Assembly: GCA_947368535.1 (NCBI GenBank) | Contig: CANBHY010000004.1 | Coordinates: 1 to 64,000 of the forward strand | Direction: 5' to 3' | Source: an uncultured Clostridium sp. | GTDB taxonomy: Bacteria; Bacillota; Clostridia; TANB77; CAG-508 | DNA length: 64,000 nucleotides | In this document: positions 1-9,456 of the stretch, piece after piece | How the letters are laid out: each line of letters starts with the position of its first letter | Numbering within the stretch: the first letter of the stretch is position 1 | Made by a program: the position numbers and the translations under genes | The notes under the pieces: model-generated | Told to the model about the DNA's origin: nothing | Seen by the model: only the letters and a program-made list of their open reading frames with translations | Database searches by the model: none

Positions 1-63
1 AGCAAATTTTATTAATTATTGATTTTATTATATATCATAAACTTACTTTTTTTCAATAAAAAG

Positions 64-96
64 AATAAAAAAGTGCCACCCTTTTAAAAGGATGGC
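64..96 (-). terminator. Rho-independent terminator after the metal ABC permease
   Basis: On the minus strand an 11-bp inverted repeat (75-85 with 86-96, one G-U pair, loop formed by the central TTTTAAAA) is followed by a T-rich run. It lies about 110 nt past the stop of the permease gene and would end that transcript. Confidence 0.75.
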
Positions 97-116
97 TTGG
101 GGAAGAAAAAAATTTT

Positions 117-154
117 CAAGACTATTTATCTAGTCCAAGACTATTTAACTAGTC
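117..154. repeat. Two tandem 19-bp units, each with an internal dyad
   Basis: Units 117-135 and 136-154 differ at one base. Each contains GACTA-N6-TAGTC, a perfect 5-bp inverted repeat. The pair sits between the permease stop and its terminator. It could be an operator, a small hairpin pair in the mRNA tail or a simple duplication; nothing in the sequence decides this. Confidence 0.6.
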
Positions 155-205
155 TTCGTATATATATTATATTTTAAAAATTAAAATAACCTTAAAATTT
201 AAAAA

Positions 206-1018
206 TTAAATTAATATTTTGTTTACAACTTTTGTTATACCTAGTAGTAAAATATATACTACAACAATGCTTGCTCCTGTTGGAAAATTTAAAAAGAAAC
301 TTATTAATATTCCAAGAATAAAACAGATTATTGATATTATTCCTGATATAATTATTAATTCTTTAAAACTTTTAGCTAATCCTTTTGCTATGACTGCTGG
401 AAAAATTATTAGACTGGATATTAGTAATGTTCCCATCATTCTCATTCCTAGTACTACAATTAGTGCTGTTAAAAATGATATTAGAAATTGATAGAAAGTT
501 ACACTTATTCCTCGAGATTTAGCAAATTTTTCGTCATAAGAAATCATAAATAGTCTGTTGTAATAAATCATATATATTGACAATACGGCTATTGATAGTA
601 TTAAGCTTACTATTACATCACCTTTTGTCATTGATAATATGCTTCCAAACATATAATTTGAAATATCTATATTAAATCCTGTAGAAATTGATGTAATTAT
701 AATACCTAGGGCTAATGCTCCAGTTGAGACAAGTGCTATTTGTATATCACCACTTTCTCCCTTTTTTTGGCTGATAATCATGATGATGATTGCGGCTATT
801 AATACAATTGGTATTGATATGTATAGTGGTGGTAAATCAAGTGCTACAGCAAGTGTTAATGATGCAAAGCCTACTTCTCCTAATCCATGTCCTATCATTG
901 AATAGTTTTTTAGTACTAATATAACGCCTATAAGTGCTGCACAAATTGATATTGCTACTCCACATATTAAAGCTCTTTGAATAAATGAATAGTTTAATAT
1001 ATTTATAATTTGATTCAT
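206..1018 (-). CDS. Metal ABC transporter permease, ZnuB/AdcB/MntB family
   Basis: A 270-residue, very hydrophobic protein with about eight membrane segments and the usual length of an ABC-3 family permease. The family imports Zn2+ or Mn2+ through a dimeric channel in the cytoplasmic membrane, driven by a cytoplasmic ATPase and fed by a surface binding protein. Matching ATPase and binding-protein genes lie at 5344-6012 and 6030-6965 on the same strand, so this is very likely their permease, although asnB (opposite strand) and two other genes sit between. A terminator lies downstream at 64-96. Metal specificity (Zn versus Mn) cannot be read from the permease. Confidence 0.88.
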   Translation of the reverse strand: MNQIINILNYSFIQRALICGVAISICAALIGVILVLKNYSMIGHGLGEVGFASLTLAVALDLPPLYISIPIVLIAAIIIMIISQKKGESGDIQIALVSTGALALGIIITSISTGFNIDISNYMFGSILSMTKGDVIVSLILSIAVLSIYMIYYNRLFMISYDEKFAKSRGISVTFYQFLISFLTALIVVLGMRMMGTLLISSLIIFPAVIAKGLAKSFKELIIISGIISIICFILGILISFFLNFPTGASIVVVYILLLGITKVVNKILI

Positions 1019-1181
1019 TATTTTTTATTCCTTTTTTTTAAAATAATTTTATGTATATTTTTTTCGTTCATATTATTTTATTTTAGCAGATATAGGTTTA
1101 AAAGTCTAGTTTTCTTTTTAAGTGAATAATTATTAATTAAGTGAATATATTTATTGTAGTATATTTTAGGAGGTAGATTTT

Positions 1182-3023
1182 ATGTGTGGTTTTTGTGGGA
1201 TTGTTAACTATGATATAAACATTTCGGGAAATAGCCAAATTATAAGAAGTATGTTTGATACGTTATCTTCACGTGGTCCAGATGAAGAAGGTATTTTTTT
1301 AGATGATTGTGTTAATTTAGGTCATAAAAGATTAATTGTTATTGATCCTGAAAATGGTTCTCAACCAATGAGTTTTTCTTATCAAGGAAATAAATATACA
1401 ATTGTATATAATGGACAAATTTATAATACTAAGGAATTAAAAAAGATTCTTATAGAAAATGGATTTGATTTTGATGGACATTCAGATACAGAAATTTTAT
1501 TAAAAGCATATGTTCATTTTGGTTATGAAGTACCAAAATATTTAAATGGTATCTTCTCTTTTGCAATTTGGGACAACAAACAAAAAGAATTGTTTATTGC
1601 TAGAGACCATTTTGGAATCAAACCATTTTATTATACTTTTAAGAATAATAATTTTATTTTTGGCTCAGAAATAAAGTCTATTTTAAAGCATCCTGATGTA
1701 TCTCCTATAATAGATACATTAGGCTTATGTGAACTTTTTGGGATTGGTCCTTCTCATACTCCTGGACTAACACCTTTTAAAGATATTTTTGAGCTTAAAC
1801 CTGGTTATTTTGCAGTTTTTGATAGAAATGGACTAAAAATGGAACAATATTTTGCTTTGAAAACTAAACCTCATGAAGATAATTTTGAAGAGACATGTGA
1901 AAAGATTAAATTCTATTTAGATGATTCTATTGAAAAACAGCTAGTTTCAGATGTTCCACTTGGTATGATGCTTTCTGGAGGTTTGGATTCTAGTATTATC
2001 ACAGCATATGCTAGTAAACATTTTTCTGATTCTAAGGATATGTTTAAAACCTTTTCAGTTGATTATGTTGATAATGACATTAATTTTAAAAAATCAGATT
2101 TTCAGCCTAATGCTGATAAAGAATTTATACAACTTATGATAGATAAATATGGTTGTAATCATACTAATATAGTTTTAGATACTCCAGAACTAGCTAAAAG
2201 TTTAGAACAAGCTATGATTGCTCGTGATATGCCTGGTATGGCTGATGTTGATTCTTCCCTATACCTATTTTGTAAGGAAATTAAGAAAGATGTTAGTGTA
2301 GTTTTATCTGGAGAATGTTCTGATGAAATTTTTGCTGGATATCCATGGTTTTTTAGAGAGGATGCTTTGTCTAGTAATACTTTTCCATGGTCTATTGCTA
2401 TTAGAGAGAGACAAAAATTATTGAATCCTGCTTTTTCAAATATTAATTTGAAAGAATATATTGATTGTAGATATAATCAAGCCCTAAGTGAAGTAGAATT
2501 TTTAGATTCAGATTCTATGGAAACTATTGAAAAAAGAAAGATTTCTTATTTAACATTAAATTGGTGGATGCAAACGTTATTAGATAGATCTGATAGAATG
2601 TCTATGGCATCTGGATTGGAACTAAGAGTTCCATTTTGCGATTATAGATTAGTACAGTATATGTGGAATGTTCCTTGGGAAATGAAGGCTCTTAATGGCA
2701 GAGAAAAAGGATTGCTTAGATATGTTATGAAAGATATTTTACCAAAAGAAATAGTTGATAGAAAAAAGAGTCCATATCCTAAAACTCATAATCCAAATTA
2801 TTTAAAAGCTGTGAAAAACATATTAGAAGATATTTTGGAAAAACCTGATGCACCTATTAAAACTATTTTGAATGAGAATTATATAAAAGAGATTTTGAGT
2901 ACTGATGGTAATGCTTTTTCAAGACCATGGTTTGGGCAACTTATGACTGGTCCTCAACTTATGGCTTATATTTGTCAAGTTAATATGTGGCTTGAAAAAT
3001 ATCAACCTAAAATTGAATTATAG
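1182..3023 (+). CDS. asnB: Asparagine synthase (glutamine-hydrolysing)
   Basis: Makes asparagine from aspartate, ATP and glutamine in the cytoplasm. The 613-residue protein begins MCGFCGI, so Cys2 is the N-terminal nucleophile of the class II glutaminase domain (about 1-200). The synthetase domain follows with the ATP-pyrophosphatase P-loop SGGLDSS near residue 265 and the SGECSDE segment near 380. An AGGAGG sits 8 nt before the ATG. It is one of only three plus-strand genes here, inserted between the metal permease and the rest of its transporter, and has its own hairpin after the stop. The intergenic space upstream (163 nt) is too short for a full T-box and shows no T-box sequence. Confidence 0.96.
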   Translation: MCGFCGIVNYDINISGNSQIIRSMFDTLSSRGPDEEGIFLDDCVNLGHKRLIVIDPENGSQPMSFSYQGNKYTIVYNGQIYNTKELKKILIENGFDFDGHSDTEILLKAYVHFGYEVPKYLNGIFSFAIWDNKQKELFIARDHFGIKPFYYTFKNNNFIFGSEIKSILKHPDVSPIIDTLGLCELFGIGPSHTPGLTPFKDIFELKPGYFAVFDRNGLKMEQYFALKTKPHEDNFEETCEKIKFYLDDSIEKQLVSDVPLGMMLSGGLDSSIITAYASKHFSDSKDMFKTFSVDYVDNDINFKKSDFQPNADKEFIQLMIDKYGCNHTNIVLDTPELAKSLEQAMIARDMPGMADVDSSLYLFCKEIKKDVSVVLSGECSDEIFAGYPWFFREDALSSNTFPWSIAIRERQKLLNPAFSNINLKEYIDCRYNQALSEVEFLDSDSMETIEKRKISYLTLNWWMQTLLDRSDRMSMASGLELRVPFCDYRLVQYMWNVPWEMKALNGREKGLLRYVMKDILPKEIVDRKKSPYPKTHNPNYLKAVKNILEDILEKPDAPIKTILNENYIKEILSTDGNAFSRPWFGQLMTGPQLMAYICQVNMWLEKYQPKIEL

Positions 3024-3024
3024 A

Positions 3025-3061
3025 AGTTAAGAAGGTTCTATGTAGAGCCTTCTTATAACTT
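3025..3061 (+). terminator. Terminator hairpin after asnB
   Basis: A stem of about 16 bp (AAGAAGGTTCT pairing with AGAGCCTTCTT, extended by AAGTTA/TAACTT) starts two bases after the asnB stop. The downstream tract is AT-rich rather than a pure T run. Confidence 0.65.
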
Positions 3062-3070
3062 AATATAAAT

Positions 3071-3103
3071 ATAAAAGCCACTTCTCTTTTAGAGAGAGTG
3101 GCT
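3071..3103 (-). terminator. Terminator after the small membrane-anchored protein
   Basis: AGCCACT...AGTGGCT with an inner TCTCT/AGAGA stem. On the minus strand it is followed by CTTTTATATTT. With the asnB hairpin it forms a back-to-back terminator pair between convergent genes. Confidence 0.7.
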
Positions 3104-3110
3104 ATAATTA

Positions 3111-3731
3111 TTAATAATTCCATGGAGATGATGAAGATACTTGACTTGATACTCCATCAGATAATGAAGAGTAAATTATTTTATTTTTGTATAAATATGC
3201 TGTTCCATATCCTGTTGAACTTGTATTATATGCTTTTACCTTTTTCCAAACATCGTTATCTTCTGCATCATCTTTTTCATCATCACTTGCTTTTGATGTA
3301 ACTTTGTATTTAAATACTACTTTTTTAATGTCTTTATTTTCTTTAGCTGATGTTGTATAGATAATTTTCTTTAATGAATATTTTACTTTTGATTTTTCTC
3401 TTGCTTTTGCAGCTTCTTTTACAGAATCTTCTAATTTGTCTTTATGATCGTCTTCTACATCATCTTTTCTATCTTCAAATTTTTCAATGCTTTCTTCTGA
3501 CTCGCTTATTCCTGCACAAGCAGATTCTTGATCAATTACTTTAAGAATTTTGTCTTTTTTATAAGAATTTAATGCAGATATATATTTTTTTAGTGCTCTT
3601 TTTTCAGATCCTCCTATAAAGTTTAAAGCTAGTATAACAACAATTACTACTGCAATTACTGCTATAACTACTTTTAAGTGACTCTTAACTACTGAGCTTA
3701 CTTTTGAAAATACACCTTTTATTTTTTCCAT
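3111..3731 (-). CDS. Membrane-anchored protein of unknown function
   Basis: A 206-residue protein not assigned to a family. Residues 1-17 are basic and cytoplasmic, about 18-40 form one strongly hydrophobic segment, and the rest is charged and lysine/acid-rich, presumably outside the cell. The middle part resembles the small extracytoplasmic NTF2-like/DUF4878 style of lipoprotein-like domains (short helix with KKYISALNSYKKDK, then beta-rich KVKYSLKKIIY), but this is only an impression. There is no lipobox cysteine. It is flanked by its own terminator, and 125 nt separate it from the upstream gene, so it is probably a separate unit. Confidence 0.7.
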   Translation of the reverse strand: MEKIKGVFSKVSSVVKSHLKVVIAVIAVVIVVILALNFIGGSEKRALKKYISALNSYKKDKILKVIDQESACAGISESEESIEKFEDRKDDVEDDHKDKLEDSVKEAAKAREKSKVKYSLKKIIYTTSAKENKDIKKVVFKYKVTSKASDDEKDDAEDNDVWKKVKAYNTSSTGYGTAYLYKNKIIYSSLSDGVSSQVSSSSPWNY

Positions 3732-3856
3732 GTGCTTTCCCCTTTCATATTTTATACTAAAAAATTTAAATAACTAGATCAATGCTAGTATATTATAAAC
3801 TTTTTAAAATATCAATAAGTTATATCTAAAATATTGAACTATTTTGGATTATTAAA

Positions 3857-5332
3857 TTACACTCCAATTGGACAAAAATCATCTGTTACTATCGGTTTAT
3901 TTGATTTAAATTCTATAAGTTCATTTTTTAATAAGGACTCATAAATTTCTTTTTTTTCTGTATCAGCTTGTGGCGCGTTTTTAAATCCTATTAATATTAA
4001 ATTTTGTAATTCGTTTTCTTGAAATATGTTTCCTTGTACTTTAAAGAGTTTTACTTCGTCAAATACAGCTTTATATGTTGAATATTCATGTTTTATAAAG
4101 TCAGATTCTTCTCCTTCTAATGATGAAGCGATGTTTGCTATTAATATCCCATTTTCATTTAGAGCTTTTTTACTATTTAGTACAGCTTCATATGTTGCTA
4201 AATGAAATGGTGCATTTATTCCTTTAAAAGCATCAATTAATATGCAATCATATTTTTTAGAAGTATTATTTAGATAGGCTCTTCCATCTTGGTGATGTAT
4301 ACTTAATCTTTTATTTTTAGTATCTAAGTTAAAGTATTCCTCAGCTAATCTAGTCATTTTTGGATCTATTTCAATTACATCTATATTTTTGTTTTTAAAA
4401 GTATTTAAAAAATATGTTGGATATACATATGCTGCGCCACCAATCATTAAAACATTTTGTGTATTTGAATTATAGTAGTCAAATAAATCATAATATTTCA
4501 TATAGTCACTGTATAAAGTCCCGTTGTTTGTTGATATTGATTCATAACCTTTGTCTGCTTCTAGAGTGTAAATTTGTTTAGAGCTTTTATTGATTTTTCT
4601 AATCCATATTCTACTATATTCGGAATCTGTGTCCAATATGATGTCTGGGTTAGACTTATGAAATAATGTTTTTCCATGTATAATTATTCCCATTAAAATA
4701 GTAATTGTTAATATTGATTTTATTATGTATGGAATAGTTTTTTCTTCATATAAAATAAATGATAGTATGAATATTATAATTGTTGAAATTAAGATAATGT
4801 TTTTTACTCCGATGTTGGGGATTAAAATGAATCCCGCTGTGAAAGTTCCTACTATACTTCCTATAGTAGATAAAGCTGACATTTTTCCAGAAATTTTTCC
4901 AATGTTATTTTCTTTTTCATATTCTATTTCTTTTAATTTGACAGCAAAAGGTGAAATTGTTGCTAAAAAAAGACTTGTTGGACCAAATGTAATACTAGAA
5001 CATATAATTGCTATAATGCTTGGATTTATTTTTGTTGTTAATCCTGATAGTGGTTTAATTATTTCTACTTCGATTAAAGGAATTAGACTTGTAAAAAGGG
5101 CAGCGTTTAGCAAAAATAGTGACATGATACTTTTAGAAGGTTTTTTATCCGCTATTTTCCCTCCAATATAATATCCTACACTCATAAAAGCTAGCATCAT
5201 TCCAATTATGCATGTCCAAATCAATTGAGAATTGCCTAGATATGGTGATAATATTCTAGCAGCAACTAGTTCAATTATCATTCCTAGAGCACCTGCTAAA
5301 AAATTGGTGAGTTCTAAAATATATTTTTTCAT
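3857..5332 (-). CDS. Spermidine-synthase-like protein fused to a membrane domain
   Basis: A 491-residue protein. Roughly the first 220 residues hold about seven hydrophobic helices. The C-terminal 260 residues form a Rossmann methyltransferase-like fold of the spermidine synthase family, with the nucleotide-binding acidic strand DVIEIDPKM, then HHQDGRAYL, then YDCILIDAF. Fused forms of this family are common in bacteria and their real substrate is often unknown, so polyamine synthesis should not be assumed. It starts 11 nt after the znuC stop, so it is co-transcribed with the metal transporter genes. Confidence 0.8.
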   Translation of the reverse strand: MKKYILELTNFLAGALGMIIELVAARILSPYLGNSQLIWTCIIGMMLAFMSVGYYIGGKIADKKPSKSIMSLFLLNAALFTSLIPLIEVEIIKPLSGLTTKINPSIIAIICSSITFGPTSLFLATISPFAVKLKEIEYEKENNIGKISGKMSALSTIGSIVGTFTAGFILIPNIGVKNIILISTIIIFILSFILYEEKTIPYIIKSILTITILMGIIIHGKTLFHKSNPDIILDTDSEYSRIWIRKINKSSKQIYTLEADKGYESISTNNGTLYSDYMKYYDLFDYYNSNTQNVLMIGGAAYVYPTYFLNTFKNKNIDVIEIDPKMTRLAEEYFNLDTKNKRLSIHHQDGRAYLNNTSKKYDCILIDAFKGINAPFHLATYEAVLNSKKALNENGILIANIASSLEGEESDFIKHEYSTYKAVFDEVKLFKVQGNIFQENELQNLILIGFKNAPQADTEKKEIYESLLKNELIEFKSNKPIVTDDFCPIGV

Positions 5333-5343
5333 ATATTTTCTCC

Positions 5344-6012
5344 TTATTTTTCTTTTGAAATATATTCTTGTATATTTCCATCAAAGATAATTTCTTGTTC
5401 TAACGAAACTATTCTTATATTAGGATTAGATAGGTTTTGCAAGTCATGTGTTGCCATAATAATTGTTATATCTGTTGTTAAATATAATTCGTCTAGTATA
5501 TTATAAAAAGTTTTTATTGTACTTGAATCTAATCCACTACAAGGTTCGTCTAATAATAGTATTTTGGGATTACTTATTAAGGTTCTTGCTAGCAATACTC
5601 TTTGCCTTTGACCACCTGAAAGATCTCCTATTTTTTTATTTGTTATATTTTCTATTTTTAATTTTTTAACTATGTTTTTAAATGCTTCTTCATTTGCTTT
5701 TGTATAAAATGGTTTTATGTGATGCTTTTGATTTCCTGTCATAATTATTTCTTTTGCTGTTGCAGGAAAATTTTCATCTGTCATGTTATTTTGTGCTAAA
5801 TATGCAACATCAGATTTATTAATTTTGAAGTCTATATTTCCACTATCTTTTTTTATTAGTCCAGTAATGGCTTTTAATAGTGTGCTTTTTCCAGAACCGT
5901 TTTTTCCAACTAAGCATAAATATTCATGTGAATTTATATTTAAATTTATATTTTTTATAGCTAGGTGTTCATTGTATTTTGCGTTTAATTGACTTATTTT
6001 TATTACTTCCAT
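5344..6012 (-). CDS. Metal ABC transporter ATP-binding protein
   Basis: The 222-residue ATPase partner of a Zn/Mn importer. Walker A GKNGSGKST is near residue 37, the signature LSGGQRQR near 135, Walker B ILLLDEP near 155 and the switch histidine in ATHD near 190. It lies 17 nt after the binding-protein gene on the same strand. The cognate permease is not adjacent but at 206-1018. Confidence 0.92.
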   Translation of the reverse strand: MEVIKISQLNAKYNEHLAIKNINLNINSHEYLCLVGKNGSGKSTLLKAITGLIKKDSGNIDFKINKSDVAYLAQNNMTDENFPATAKEIIMTGNQKHHIKPFYTKANEEAFKNIVKKLKIENITNKKIGDLSGGQRQRVLLARTLISNPKILLLDEPCSGLDSSTIKTFYNILDELYLTTDITIIMATHDLQNLSNPNIRIVSLEQEIIFDGNIQEYISKEK

Positions 6013-6029
6013 ATATTCACTTCCTAAAA

Positions 6030-6965
6030 TTATTTTAAAGCTTCTTTTAAATTATCTAGATTTTTATACATTAATTTTATATATGTTTCTCCATTTTCTA
6101 AGTCTTTTTTTGTTATTGAATGTAAGCTGTGAAATTCAAGTTTTTTAGCTCCTGTTTCTGATGAAATTGTATCTGCTATTTTTCCAGAAGATAATTCTTT
6201 GTAAAATATTACAGGAATATTCTTGCTTTTGATTTCTTTTATTATTTCTGATATTTTTTCTATACTTGGTTCATTGTTTTCACCGCACGAATCGTATGCA
6301 GAGATATAATTTAGATTATATCTTTTTACGAAATATGTATAAGAAAATGGACCTCCAAATGCTATTTCTTTGTTATTAGATTTTTTAGCAAGTTCAGATA
6401 TTTCACTATCTAATTTTTCCAATTTTGATATATATTGCTTTGAATTGTTTTGATAGTATTCCTGATTGGTTGGATCTTTTTTACATAATTCATTTGTAAT
6501 ATTTTCTACAATTTGAATTGCTTTTTGTGGGTCTAACCAAATATGTGTATCATATTTTTCGTGCTCTTCATGTTCGGAGTGTGCATGTTCATCATTTTCA
6601 ATTAGATTTATGTTTTGAGAAACATCTTTTATATTTTCATTGTCGTTTATTCCAGAAATTACTGTTTGTGCCCATGGCTCTAATTTATTACCTGTATATA
6701 AAAACAAAGAAGATTCTTGTATGTATATGATATCTTGAGGAGTTGGCTCATAATCATGTATTTCTACACCAGGAGGAAGCAACATTGATACATTTGCCTT
6801 ATCACCTGCTATTTCTTTAGTGAAATCATATATTGGATATATACTTGTTACTATATTTAGTTGACTTTGATTTAATTTTTGAATTTTGTGCTGCTTATTA
6901 AATATTAGTACAATTCCTATAACAATAGTTATTAAAATTATTAATGATATTATGAGTTTTTTCAT
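6030..6965 (-). CDS. Zinc/manganese ABC transporter substrate-binding protein
   Basis: A 311-residue cluster A-I (ZnuA/TroA-like) binding protein. It has an N-terminal hydrophobic signal or anchor (residues about 4-24) without a lipobox cysteine, the conserved GVEIHDYEPTP segment with its metal-ligand histidine, then a His/Glu-rich loop near residues 127-141 (DEHAHSEHEEH) directly before DTHIWLDP. Such a His-rich loop is typical of zinc rather than manganese members. It is the first of the trio znuA-znuC-spermidine-synthase-like and starts 12 nt after a WG-repeat gene. No Zur box was identified. Confidence 0.9.
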   Translation of the reverse strand: MKKLIISLIILITIVIGIVLIFNKQHKIQKLNQSQLNIVTSIYPIYDFTKEIAGDKANVSMLLPPGVEIHDYEPTPQDIIYIQESSLFLYTGNKLEPWAQTVISGINDNENIKDVSQNINLIENDEHAHSEHEEHEKYDTHIWLDPQKAIQIVENITNELCKKDPTNQEYYQNNSKQYISKLEKLDSEISELAKKSNNKEIAFGGPFSYTYFVKRYNLNYISAYDSCGENNEPSIEKISEIIKEIKSKNIPVIFYKELSSGKIADTISSETGAKKLEFHSLHSITKKDLENGETYIKLMYKNLDNLKEALK

Positions 6966-6977
6966 TTTTCTCCTTTA

Positions 6978-8615
6978 TTAATTATGATAATATTCTTCTC
7001 CTATAAACGAGTATGGAATATCTAGTAAATTTGATATATATATATCATAACTTGATACACTTTTCTTATTATTTAAATAATATATACCTGTATATGCTGG
7101 ATTTTCTATTTCTGTTCCATCAGGATTTTTTAATTTTACTACTTTTCCTGATAAATCTACTAAATTATATTCTATATTACTAGGAAAACCTGATGAATTA
7201 AAATTAACTTTTGCTGGCATATTAGAACATAATAGTATTCCTTTATCTAGTAATAGTGGATTTATATATGAGTATTCAATATTATTTAAAATCTGATTGA
7301 ATTGTTTGTCTATTATTATATATTTATCTTCTTCATTTTTTACTATGTAAGCATCGTCTAGTACAAATATGTCTTTATAGCTTGGAGAAATTTGGTTTCC
7401 TAATTCATCTGCAAAATATACAATATTATTGTCGTAGTCTTTGATTAAAATATTATCGTCATAAAATTCTAGAATTTGTATATTTCCTTCAAATTCAACT
7501 CTTTGAGTCGTTTTTGTATACCATCCTTGAATATTTTCAGATTGTTTGTAGAATGGTAGAAATCCGTTACTATATACATATAAGTTATTTGAATCAAATT
7601 TTAAATTATCACAATCTATGCTTACTTTTGTTGTGGGATTATCTTGTTTTATGAATTCATATCTGTTTTTTCCACCAGTTTGTGAAACTGTTATATATAT
7701 GTCGTATTCGTCATTAAATTTGTATCTATATGGATACCCTTCATAAGATTTAATTGATGACATATCTGAGGTAGGTACGTTATATAAAGTTTTGTTTATT
7801 TTACCTTCTTGCCTAAAAGTTGTGTTGTATAGATTTTGTAGTTTTTCAAATTGTTTTTCATAATCGTCTGTAGATATCTCTGTTCTGAATGACATTACTT
7901 CTCTTTGATTCTTTAAAATAATTGATGATGTATTTTCTTTTGATACAAGAGCGATGTCAAATTTTTTATCATATTGAGAGATTGTTATAAATGGTGATGC
8001 ATAATCATATTGAAAATCTATTTTTGTATCTCCATTTGTGTTTATATATCCCCACTTACCATTTCTTTCTACGTTTAGTAAAAATTCTGAATCTTCTGCT
8101 AGCATACTTATATTTTTAAAATAATCTTCTTGATATTCTAGATATCCTTTATTTTCTTCTTTAACAATTTTTTCTACTCTGTCTTTATAGGTTATTACAT
8201 TTAATCCTAATAGACCTATAGCTACAATTACTATACTAATTATTGCAATGTATGTCATACTGCTAGTATATATCATATTTTCTCTTAGAACTTGGATTTC
8301 AATCAATAATGCAGCAAGTATATATAATATACCTATATATGAAATGTCTATGTAATATGATACTGATGAAGCGATTGCTAATAAGTATGAAAATAATAAT
8401 ATTTTGTCTTTTCTATTACATATTAGTGTAATAAAATTTATTATTGCTACAGCTATCATAACTAAAAATATGAATCTTTTAACTTCGTTTATTACTTTTA
8501 GTTCTTCTATTGTTGCACTGTTTATGTTTGGCAGATATATTCTGAATACTAGCATTAATGCACCAAACAGAAAATTCATTCCACCTACTATACTATTTAC
8601 GAGTTTACTTTTCAT
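6978..8615 (-). CDS. Membrane protein with WG (KWG) repeats
   Basis: A 545-residue protein. Residues 1-150 contain about five membrane segments. The rest is predicted outside and beta-rich, with a clear WG repeat (GKWGYINTNGDTKIDFQYDYA, about residue 186) and more degenerate copies. WG repeats are found in surface or secreted proteins with no common activity. The start overlaps the end of the DUF368 gene by 11 nt, which implies translational coupling and perhaps a shared envelope role. A second, unrelated-looking WG-type membrane protein is at 18954-20606. Confidence 0.72.
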   Translation of the reverse strand: MKSKLVNSIVGGMNFLFGALMLVFRIYLPNINSATIEELKVINEVKRFIFLVMIAVAIINFITLICNRKDKILLFSYLLAIASSVSYYIDISYIGILYILAALLIEIQVLRENMIYTSSMTYIAIISIVIVAIGLLGLNVITYKDRVEKIVKEENKGYLEYQEDYFKNISMLAEDSEFLLNVERNGKWGYINTNGDTKIDFQYDYASPFITISQYDKKFDIALVSKENTSSIILKNQREVMSFRTEISTDDYEKQFEKLQNLYNTTFRQEGKINKTLYNVPTSDMSSIKSYEGYPYRYKFNDEYDIYITVSQTGGKNRYEFIKQDNPTTKVSIDCDNLKFDSNNLYVYSNGFLPFYKQSENIQGWYTKTTQRVEFEGNIQILEFYDDNILIKDYDNNIVYFADELGNQISPSYKDIFVLDDAYIVKNEEDKYIIIDKQFNQILNNIEYSYINPLLLDKGILLCSNMPAKVNFNSSGFPSNIEYNLVDLSGKVVKLKNPDGTEIENPAYTGIYYLNNKKSVSSYDIYISNLLDIPYSFIGEEYYHN

Positions 8616-9447
8616 TTGTTAGAGCTCCCTCTTCTTTTGTTTCTTCTATTTTTTTATCTAAGCGTGTTATTCCATACATAAATAATGTTGATATCAGTAT
8701 AATTATTACTCCTATTATTCCTTGACCAATGCTTTTGAATTCTGGCACAAACATTACCAATGAAGTTATTGAAAAGCCTATTATTGCATAATAAGTCATA
8801 CCATAAAATTTCTTGAATAAATATGTTATCATTCCTGCTGTTGTTAAGGCTAGAGCAATGTATCCTATTCCAAATGGTATAATTATTGCTAAATTTAATG
8901 TAGTAAAACCTTTTAATATTGGAGCTAGAACTCCTAAGTAAATTAAAATATGTATTGTTGTCATTCCAGGCATTACTGCTCCCCATGCATAAATTGCTCC
9001 ATATAGTATTAGTTCTATTTTACTTAAGTATGTTACTTCTGTTCCAGCTTTAGTATTATTTGCTATAACAGTACATATAATTGTAATTATTAGTGCAATT
9101 AATGTACTAATTAGATATTTCTTTTTAAAACCTTTTTTGTTTGCTACTGCAAATAAAGTTGGAATTCCTCCTATAATTATTCCTAAGAATGCACACCTTG
9201 TAAATGCATTGTATTCATTTAATAGATAGCCGACCAGATTAGCACAACATGCGGCGCTTAGTAAAATTCCAAGTAATATTGGCCATATATATTTAAGATT
9301 TTCTTTAAAATTCTTAAAAGGATTTGCAATGATTTCCATACATCTATCGTAAATTCCAAGCACAATAGCGAAAGTTCCAGCACCAGCTGTAAGTGCTGCA
9401 ACGCCGATTATCATTCCTTTTATAAATTTTGTTATAATTTCTTTCAT
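8605..9447 (-). CDS. DUF368 family membrane protein (PopT-like, probable undecaprenyl-phosphate flippase)
   Basis: A 280-residue multi-pass protein with two related halves: GTFAIVLGIYDR near the N-terminus and PGMTTIHILIYLGV in the second half match the duplicated DUF368 pattern. DUF368 proteins have been shown in other bacteria to recycle undecaprenyl phosphate across the membrane for wall synthesis; that role is inferred here. Its ATG is 9 nt after the frame-shifted stop of nadD (9457), with AGGA in the overlap, which supports the shifted C-terminus as the real end of nadD. Confidence 0.78.
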   Translation of the reverse strand: MKEIITKFIKGMIIGVAALTAGAGTFAIVLGIYDRCMEIIANPFKNFKENLKYIWPILLGILLSAACCANLVGYLLNEYNAFTRCAFLGIIIGGIPTLFAVANKKGFKKKYLISTLIALIITIICTVIANNTKAGTEVTYLSKIELILYGAIYAWGAVMPGMTTIHILIYLGVLAPILKGFTTLNLAIIIPFGIGYIALALTTAGMITYLFKKFYGMTYYAIIGFSITSLVMFVPEFKSIGQGIIGVIIILISTLFMYGITRLDKKIEETKEEGALTNEK

Positions 9448-9456
9448 ATGTTTATC

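Noticed and set aside
3857..5332. True spermidine synthase
   Set aside because: The membrane-fused members of the family often lack proven polyamine activity, and no decarboxylase gene is nearby, so only a family-level name is given.
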